Source of the DNA: UBA5314 sp964635975 | GTDB taxonomy: Bacteria > Bacillota > Syntrophomonadia > Syntrophomonadales > Syntrophomonadaceae | Assembly: GCA_964635975.1 (NCBI GenBank) | Contig: CAZWPO010000037.1 | Span: forward strand, 1 to 19,386 | Reading direction: 5' to 3' | Length of the DNA stretch: 19,386 nucleotides | In this document: one piece after another, positions 14,614-19,386 of the stretch | Layout of the letters: each line of letters starts with the position of its first letter | Position numbering within the stretch: the first letter of the stretch is position 1 | The notes under the pieces: model-generated | The model's input: the letters and a program-made list of their open reading frames with translations, nothing else | What the model was told of the DNA's origin: nothing | Database searches by the model: none | Translations under genes and position numbers: made by a program

Positions 14614-15441
14614 TTAATAGATTCGTTCCAATACTTCATCGCTTATGCCGAAACCATGTTCTTCACCTGGGAAGCTTCCCTCTTCCACTTCCTTTTTGTA
14701 CTGCTGAAAAGCCTCCATGATCAAGGGCTGCAGGTTGGCATATTTCTTGGCAAACTTTGGTGTAAAGCCTGCATATATACCCAGAAGGTCGTTAACCACC
14801 AGCACCTGCCCGTCACAGTAATGTCCTGCACCGATGCCAATAGTAGGAACGCTTACCTCCTCGGTAATGCGTTTGGCCAGCATAGTCGGCACCATCTCTA
14901 AAACGATGGAGAAAACACCGGCCTTATCCAATGCCTTAGCATCCTCAATTATTTTGTTGGCGGTTTCCACATCTTTACCCTGGACTTTATATCCGCCGAA
15001 TTTATTTACCGATTGGGGTGTAAAACCCAGATGTCCCATGACCGGGATCTGCGCGTCCAGTATCGCCTTTATGGTGTCGACCCGTTCTACTCCACCTTCG
15101 ATTTTTACCGTCTGGGCTCCGCCTTCCTGCACGAAGCGCCCCGCGTTGCGCACCGCTTCTTGAAAAGAAATGTGGTAGGATAGGAAAGGCATATCCCCAA
15201 CCACCATTGCTCGCTTGGCCGCCCGGCTCACTGCCTTGGTATGGTGAATCATATCTTCCATGGTCACCGAAAGGCTGTTTTCATAGCCCAGTACGGCATT
15301 GCCGAGAGAGTCGCCTACTAATATGATATCTATCCCCGATTCATCAACCGCTTTTGCGGTGGGATAATCATAGGCAGTAAGCATGGAAAACTTTCTTATA
15401 TTTTTCATATCTTTAATCTGAGATGCAGTAACTCTTGCCAT
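14614..15441 (-). CDS. panB: 3-methyl-2-oxobutanoate hydroxymethyltransferase
   Basis: Transfers a hydroxymethyl group from 5,10-methylene-tetrahydrofolate to alpha-ketoisovalerate, making ketopantoate. The 275-residue product has the TIM-barrel signatures LTAYDYPTAKAVDESGID, VGDSLGNAVLGYENSL (metal/substrate site), VVGDMPFLSY, KIEGG and the C-terminal GIGAGHYCDGQVLVVNDLLG. The ATG at 15441 has GGGGAG 7 nt upstream; the frame can be extended eight codons to 15465 without support. The product needs an NADPH-dependent reductase to become pantoate. No panE is seen, and the gene immediately upstream in the operon is a DUF2520 oxidoreductase. Confidence 0.97.
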   Translation of the reverse strand: MARVTASQIKDMKNIRKFSMLTAYDYPTAKAVDESGIDIILVGDSLGNAVLGYENSLSVTMEDMIHHTKAVSRAAKRAMVVGDMPFLSYHISFQEAVRNAGRFVQEGGAQTVKIEGGVERVDTIKAILDAQIPVMGHLGFTPQSVNKFGGYKVQGKDVETANKIIEDAKALDKAGVFSIVLEMVPTMLAKRITEEVSVPTIGIGAGHYCDGQVLVVNDLLGIYAGFTPKFAKKYANLQPLIMEAFQQYKKEVEEGSFPGEEHGFGISDEVLERIY

Positions 15442-15490
15442 TATATCACTCCCCTTGAGTTCCAAATCGTCTGCTCTTTAAGACGACCGG

Positions 15491-16393
15491 TCAGTTTTGA
15501 GTGTCCCGCCCCATAATTTGAATCTTTCCGGCAAACAAATCATAAAACTCCTGCTCTTTTGCCTGGTCGATAGTTCCCTTGGCCATGGCTACCCTAACGG
15601 TATCATAGCCAAGACAGCTGTAGAGCCTGAGAAGTTCTGGAACCTGTTCCTCGATCCGTTCCAGATGTTTCATTACCGTTGAAAGATCTCCTCTGGCAAT
15701 GGGACCGGTCAAAGCTTGAGGTACTCCGATACTCTTGATGTTGTTAACTGTACCGAAAATCAACGGCAGCAATGCTCTGGTAGCTGCCGGTCCTGATATA
15801 CCGGTGGCTTCCAGGAGTTTTACTCCCAGGTCCACGATGGTAACCAGGTAGTTGGATACAACACATGCCCCCGCATGATACAAGGGCTTGGCCTTTCTTT
15901 CTATGAAGAAGTACTCCCCACCGAGATTTTCCACGATAGCGACGGCTATATCTCGAGCCTCCTGATCTCCCTCGATGCTGAATATCGAACCGGGAAGATT
16001 ATCCAAAGCCCGGTCAAAACTAGCAAATGACTGGAGAGGATGCACAGAAAGTACTCTGGCTCCAAATTCTTTCGCTCGATCTAATATTTCTGAAGAATGT
16101 GCTCCACTCATGTGGATTACCACTTGACCTGGAAAAAATGACTTTATTTCAGCCAGCTTCTCCGCAACGCTCTGGATGAAACTGTCCGATGTCGTGATAA
16201 ATAGAATATCCGCCGAGCGAGAAACTTCTTGCGGTGTTGAGAAAGCAGTACAGCCTATGCGTTCCACCAGCGCCATAGTAGATTCAGGCCTAATGTCGTA
16301 AACACCCGTAACCTCAAAGCCTTTGCTGTGGAGTACCACTCCAACAGCTGTCCCAACAACTCCCGCCCCAATAATGCCGATTTTTTCGCCCAT
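15491..16393 (-). CDS. Rossmann/DUF2520 oxidoreductase, likely ketopantoate reductase (PanG-like)
   Basis: The 300-residue product has an NAD(P)-binding start (KIGIIGAGVVGTAVG, GxGxxG at residues 9-14), conserved-looking HMSGAHSSEIL and LSVHPLQSFAS, and a helical C-terminal half with LYHAGACVVSNYLVTIVDLG, the hallmark of the DUF2520 group (6-phosphogluconate dehydrogenase-like C domain). Known context: a non-PanE ketopantoate reductase called PanG was described in Francisella, and I recall it belonging to this kind of family. Position supports it: panB follows 49 nt downstream, then panC and panD, and panE is absent. The ATG at 16393 has AGGGGGG 5 nt upstream. The 114-nt gap before it (16394-16507) shows no promoter or terminator that I can support, only a weak 6-bp hairpin at 16449-16464. 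Confidence 0.85.
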   Translation of the reverse strand: MGEKIGIIGAGVVGTAVGVVLHSKGFEVTGVYDIRPESTMALVERIGCTAFSTPQEVSRSADILFITTSDSFIQSVAEKLAEIKSFFPGQVVIHMSGAHSSEILDRAKEFGARVLSVHPLQSFASFDRALDNLPGSIFSIEGDQEARDIAVAIVENLGGEYFFIERKAKPLYHAGACVVSNYLVTIVDLGVKLLEATGISGPAATRALLPLIFGTVNNIKSIGVPQALTGPIARGDLSTVMKHLERIEEQVPELLRLYSCLGYDTVRVAMAKGTIDQAKEQEFYDLFAGKIQIMGRDTQN

Positions 16394-16507
16394 ATCGTCC
16401 CCCCCTAAAGGTTTTTGGCAGGATGAAAACATCTGCCCACCGTCTTGGTCTTTGCTTACAAAGATACAAGCGGATCGCTAATAGGAGTATCGGCGGGAGA
16501 ATCCCCC

Positions 16508-16999
16508 TTAAATTTTCTTCATATTGTTTCTTTCCCGGGCCAGTACTCTAACCAACACCTCCCTGAGAGATGTTCCATCATCAGGAAAAACCAGATCTGC
16601 GTTTATTTCCTGAAGCGGAATCAAGACAAACAACCTTTCGCGCATGTGGGCGTGGGGAATCTGAAGCTCTTCCGAATGCAGCACTTCATCCCCGTACAAC
16701 AGAATATCAAGGTCTATAATCCTTGGGCCCCATTTGATTCCATACTGGCGGCCCATATTAATTTCTATATCTTTTAAAGAGTGCAAAAGATCAGGGGCTG
16801 GTAGATCTGTTTCTATTTCCACCACCTGATTTAAAAAATCCTCTTGTTCTTTATAACCCCAGGGCTCGCTCAAATATATGGAAGACCTTTTTTTTACCAC
16901 TGTTTCAGGTAGTTTATTTAACTCCCTAACAGCTGTCTCCAGATTCTTCCGTTTATTTCCTAAATTTGTGCCCAGCCCTAGATAAACAGCCCGTTTCAT
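16508..16999 (-). CDS. folK: 6-hydroxymethyl-7,8-dihydropterin pyrophosphokinase (HPPK)
   Basis: Transfers pyrophosphate from ATP to 6-hydroxymethyl-dihydropterin, giving the substrate of FolP. The 163-residue product has the start VYLGLGTNLGNKRKNL, the loop residues SEPWGYKEQEDFLNQVV, and the HPPK signature WGPRIIDLDILLYG (about 90-103) with the two metal-binding aspartates, followed by IPHAHMRERLFVLIPL. Length is normal. The ATG at 16999 has AAGGA 7 nt upstream. It lies 44 nt after folB. Confidence 0.97.
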   Translation of the reverse strand: MKRAVYLGLGTNLGNKRKNLETAVRELNKLPETVVKKRSSIYLSEPWGYKEQEDFLNQVVEIETDLPAPDLLHSLKDIEINMGRQYGIKWGPRIIDLDILLYGDEVLHSEELQIPHAHMRERLFVLIPLQEINADLVFPDDGTSLREVLVRVLARERNNMKKI

Positions 17000-17043
17000 A
17001 GATTTATCCTTACGTTAGCACAACATGCTTTCATTGGGCAAGA

Positions 17044-17403
17044 TTATTGTCTGAATTTTTCAATAGTTACTGCAAAATAATCAAATTCCGCCTCGACCGG
17101 AGCATCAGGTTTTTTTACCGTTACCCTTGCTGACCTGACCGGGAAGCGTTCAATTATACTGTCCGCGATCCCTCCCGCAAGCGCCTCTATAAGATTGTAG
17201 CTTCGATTTTCTACCTGCTCCCTTACACACTTGACCAATTCAGAATAATCAATGGTATCCTCAATTTGATCAGAGCGGCTGGCTGCAGACAGGTCGAACC
17301 CGATCTCCACATCTACCAGAAATCGCTGCGGCTTCTCCTTTTCTTCCGGGTGCACCCCGTGGCGGGCTGAAAACGCCAGCCCTTTAACGATTATCTTATC
17401 CAT
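17044..17403 (-). CDS. folB: Dihydroneopterin aldolase
   Basis: Cleaves 7,8-dihydroneopterin to 6-hydroxymethyl-dihydropterin and glycolaldehyde. The 119-residue product has the family start IVKGLAFSARHGVHPEEK with the conserved glutamate near E20-E22, IDYSELVKCV containing Y53, SYNLIEALAGGIAD with E73, and the C-terminal lysine in VTVKKPDAPVEAEFDY (about K97-K98). Length is typical. The ATG at 17403 overlaps the end of folP by 8 nt, so the two are translationally coupled. Confidence 0.96.
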   Translation of the reverse strand: MDKIIVKGLAFSARHGVHPEEKEKPQRFLVDVEIGFDLSAASRSDQIEDTIDYSELVKCVREQVENRSYNLIEALAGGIADSIIERFPVRSARVTVKKPDAPVEAEFDYFAVTIEKFRQ

Positions 17404-18589
17404 TCTCCCTCATCACCGCATCAGTCATCATCAACACTCGTTTGCTCTCTTTGACGTCATGCACCCGGACCAGGTTCGCTCCGTTGGCAGCGCCCAGCAC
17501 GGCTACAGCCAGGCTTCCCTCCAGTCGTTCTTCCACATCCAGGTCCAAAGTAGCACCGATAAAACGCTTGCGCGAAGCACCCAGCACTATTGGACATCCC
17601 AGGCTTTTAATTTCTGATAAATGCTTGACAATTAAACGGTTCTGTGCCGGATTTTTCCCAAATCCGAGACCGGGATCAACTAGCAGTAGTTCTTTACGAA
17701 GCCCGGCCGCTTCCGCCCGCTTAATCGCCTCTTCTAATTGCTGGATTATATCACTAACTAAATCATCATATGCTTTGCCATGATCGATCTGGAGCCGGTT
17801 GTGCATCAAGATCACCGGCGCCTGCCTTTCCACCAGGATAGGAAGTAATCCCGGGTCCAGCTTTAATGCACCGATATCATTTATAATATGGGCCCCAGCT
17901 TCCAAGCAAGCCCGTGCCACAGTAGCCCGGAAAGTATCTATGGAAATAATCATATCTTCTTTAACCAGTTGCTGAACCACCGGCAGTATACGGTCCAGTT
18001 CTTCCTGAGCGCTTACCATTTCGGAATCGGGTCTCGAAGAGGCCGCTCCAACGTCGATGATATCCGCACCCTCAGAAGCCATCAACCGTGCCCTGTCAAC
18101 TGCCGCATCGGTTTCCAGATAGCGACCGCCGTCGGAAAAAGAATCCGGGGTCACGTTCAAAATTCCCATCAGCAGGGTGCGGTCATCTATTTCCAGGAGT
18201 TTTCCTCCGGGAAGTGGTATGGTCCAGGAATCTATTTCATAGTTCTTCAATATGGCCTCTATTTCTGCCGCCAGATTTTTTAGTCCGAAAGGCTGGACTC
18301 GCAGCTTCGGCAGTAAAAGCCGGTATTGCTTCAAGCTGCCCATCAACAAAACATCAGTCTGGCCTTCAAAGGAGAGGGCCTCTTTCTTAACCGCTGCATC
18401 GCCGCCCTTGGAAAGCATCTCCTGCTTGATTATATTCGCAGCTCTGCAGGGAATGTCTTTTAGTTTCAACAGGCGATTCGAAGCCTTGGGCATCAAGTAA
18501 GGATAGGCCCCGTCATCAACCCCAATTTGGGCCAAAGCCCTTCTGGCTTCGTGCTGGTTGTTAATTGTCACTACATGGTGCCCAGGCAT
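17396..18589 (-). CDS. folP: Dihydropteroate synthase with N-terminal extension
   Basis: Joins 6-hydroxymethyl-dihydropterin pyrophosphate and p-aminobenzoate to dihydropteroate. The 397-residue product is about 120-130 residues longer than a usual DHPS. The enzyme core runs from about residue 135 to the end and has MGILNVTPDSFSDGG (about 141-155), DVGAASSRPDS, SIDTF, ILMHN, DPGLGFGK, GASRKRFIG and a late RVHDV. The N-terminal part (about 1-130) carries KDIPCRAANIIKQEMLSKGG and TDVLLMGSLKQYRLLLPKL; I recall this extension in DHPS of related Clostridia, function unknown. The ATG at 18589 has GAGG 8 nt upstream; TTG at 18610 would overlap the preceding gene. It starts 10 nt after the HD gene. 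Confidence 0.96.
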   Translation of the reverse strand: MPGHHVVTINNQHEARRALAQIGVDDGAYPYLMPKASNRLLKLKDIPCRAANIIKQEMLSKGGDAAVKKEALSFEGQTDVLLMGSLKQYRLLLPKLRVQPFGLKNLAAEIEAILKNYEIDSWTIPLPGGKLLEIDDRTLLMGILNVTPDSFSDGGRYLETDAAVDRARLMASEGADIIDVGAASSRPDSEMVSAQEELDRILPVVQQLVKEDMIISIDTFRATVARACLEAGAHIINDIGALKLDPGLLPILVERQAPVILMHNRLQIDHGKAYDDLVSDIIQQLEEAIKRAEAAGLRKELLLVDPGLGFGKNPAQNRLIVKHLSEIKSLGCPIVLGASRKRFIGATLDLDVEERLEGSLAVAVLGAANGANLVRVHDVKESKRVLMMTDAVMRENG

Positions 18590-18599
18590 AGCATAAACC

Positions 18600-19142
18600 T
18601 CAATATTCAAAACTACTGATAGTTATTTCCATCTTCTTCACTTTAGAACAGAGATTTCGGTAGCTGCACTCACTGCACAGCAGCGATAAATTGCTCATTC
18701 TCGAAAGATTATCGGCGCGATGTAAGCGCTCCCCTAAAAAACTCATATCTTTACTAATGTTGCTGTGTTCGTATACAGCCCGGGCGATTATTTCCACCTC
18801 ACGGGGATTAAAGAATACCCTCGGCAATATTTCACGGGCCAGACGAGCTCCAAAAGAGGCGTGGTCCACTCCCTCCTGGTGCTCTTTCCATTTGCCAATG
18901 TCATGAAGAAGTCCGGCTGCGTAAATAAGCTCCTTGGCTGCCAATTTGCCTGACAGTTCGCTGTCTTTGATAAAATAGTTCATATCATTATTCTCCAGAA
19001 CTAGAATGTATGCAATACGCGAAACATCGAGGTGATGCTGGAAGTCGTGCAGACAATACCTCGCTTCCTGCTCTTCACGCAAATTAAGATTCATATTTTC
19101 CTGATACAGCTCATCTTTCAACAGGAGTTCAATTCTCTTCAA
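18600..19142 (-). CDS. HD-domain metal-dependent phosphohydrolase in the folate operon
   Basis: The 180-residue product has an HD fold: H37 in HLDVSRIAYIL, the H80-D81 pair in LLHDIGKWKEH, H94, H126 and D144 in HRADNLSR, which together fit the metal ligands. Just after the domain is a cysteine group C156-x2-C159-x5-C165, which I recall in related clostridial proteins. It is the first fol gene in the window, 10 nt before folP. A pyrophosphatase or phosphatase acting on dihydroneopterin triphosphate is required between FolE and FolB and is often unassigned, so this role is a plausible inference. The TTG at 19142 is preferred because GAGGTG lies 6 nt upstream; the GTG at 19151 would lie within that ribosome site. 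Confidence 0.85.
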   Translation of the reverse strand: MKRIELLLKDELYQENMNLNLREEQEARYCLHDFQHHLDVSRIAYILVLENNDMNYFIKDSELSGKLAAKELIYAAGLLHDIGKWKEHQEGVDHASFGARLAREILPRVFFNPREVEIIARAVYEHSNISKDMSFLGERLHRADNLSRMSNLSLLCSECSYRNLCSKVKKMEITISSFEY

Positions 19143-19230
19143 TGCTGTCACCTCAAGTGATGGTTTTATGTACCTAATATATTACACGGGAGGATTAAAA
19201 ATCCTTCAAATGTTCGGCAATAGTTTTATT

Positions 19231-19259
19231 ATGATACAGTATTTCATATTGTTTGTAAA
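19231..19259 (-). promoter_or_regulatory. Promoter of the fol-pan operon
   Basis: On the minus strand TTTACA (19259-19254), a 17-nt spacer and TATCAT (19236-19231) each match the sigma-A consensus at 5 of 6. Transcription would begin near 19224, giving a leader of about 80 nt before the HD gene. The leader has a small 6-bp hairpin (AGGATT at 19191-19196 with AATCCT at 19200-19205). No tetrahydrofolate riboswitch is recognisable. Confidence 0.7.
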
Positions 19260-19285
19260 AAGGGTTATAAATTATGAATTAAGGA

Positions 19286-19386
19286 TGAACAAGGGGACGG
19301 GATGAACAAGGGGACGGGTACGGTGTTCACCTGAACAAGGGGACGGGTACGGTGTTCACCTGAACAAGGGTACGGTTCTCCCGTGT
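19286..19386. repeat. GGGGACGG-containing tandem repeats, array D (cut by window edge)
   Basis: A 29-nt unit beginning TGAACAAGGGGACGGGTACG is present exactly twice (19303-19331 and 19332-19360). It is preceded by a shortened copy (19286-19302) and followed by a diverged copy running off the window (19361-19386). At each unit junction TGTTCA-CC-TGAACA forms a 6-bp inverted repeat (for example 19324-19337). The unit shares GGGGACGG with the three palindromes in this window. It lies upstream of the fol-pan promoter. The 244 nt between the HD gene start and the window end hold only this array, the promoter and the short leader. Confidence 0.85.

Noticed and set aside
19143..19230. Tetrahydrofolate riboswitch before the fol operon
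   Set aside because: The leader is only about 80 nt and lacks the conserved junction sequences of that class.
19286..19386. CRISPR array
   Set aside because: The 29-nt units are directly adjacent with no spacers, so this is a tandem repeat; no cas gene is present.

Overview
The window reads as a compact, single-strand chromosomal stretch from an anaerobic Firmicute of the Clostridia, probably Syntrophomonas/Pelotomaculum-like. The placement rests on gene content and order (HD-folP-folB-folK, panB-panC-panD with a DUF2520 gene instead of panE, nadA-nadB, coaX-dusB, greA-lysS), strong AGGAGG-type ribosome sites, TTG/GTG starts and mid GC. It is inference; no rRNA or other marker gene is present. 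All 19 supported genes lie on the minus strand, so transcription runs from the high coordinates to the low ones.

In transcription order: (1) A near-consensus promoter at 19231-19259 starts a folate/pantothenate operon: HD-domain phosphohydrolase, folP (with an extra N-terminal domain), folB, folK, a DUF2520 Rossmann oxidoreductase, panB, panC, panD. A hairpin with a U-rich tail follows panD. (2) An NAD operon: nadA, nadB, then a membrane-anchored polysaccharide deacetylase, a palindromic repeat, and nadC. (3) A zinc-ribbon coiled-coil protein, a P1-family (S58/DmpA-like) self-processing hydrolase, coaX (type III pantothenate kinase) and dusB, closed by a large perfect palindrome plus a terminator. 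(4) An HTH regulator followed by two overlapping conserved genes of unknown role (one resembles proteins labelled quinate 5-dehydrogenase). (5) A perfect-consensus promoter (2361-2389) with a leader of about 270 nt feeding greA and lysS.

Functionally the window is a cofactor supercluster: folate (HD, FolP, FolB, FolK), pantothenate (PanB, PanC, PanD and probably the DUF2520 protein as ketopantoate reductase), CoA (CoaX) and NAD (NadA, NadB, NadC). PanB takes its one-carbon unit from methylene-tetrahydrofolate, so fol and pan in one operon is metabolically sensible.

The least explained signals are outside genes. A family of intergenic palindromes built on GGGGACGG occurs at four places (1-53, 4932-5023, 9326-9383, 19286-19386). 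The greA leader holds four mutually complementary arms. A triple TTAATG motif lies between the HTH gene and its neighbour. No tRNA, rRNA, CRISPR array, transposase or recognised riboswitch class was seen, and no stretch longer than 300 bases lacks a gene.
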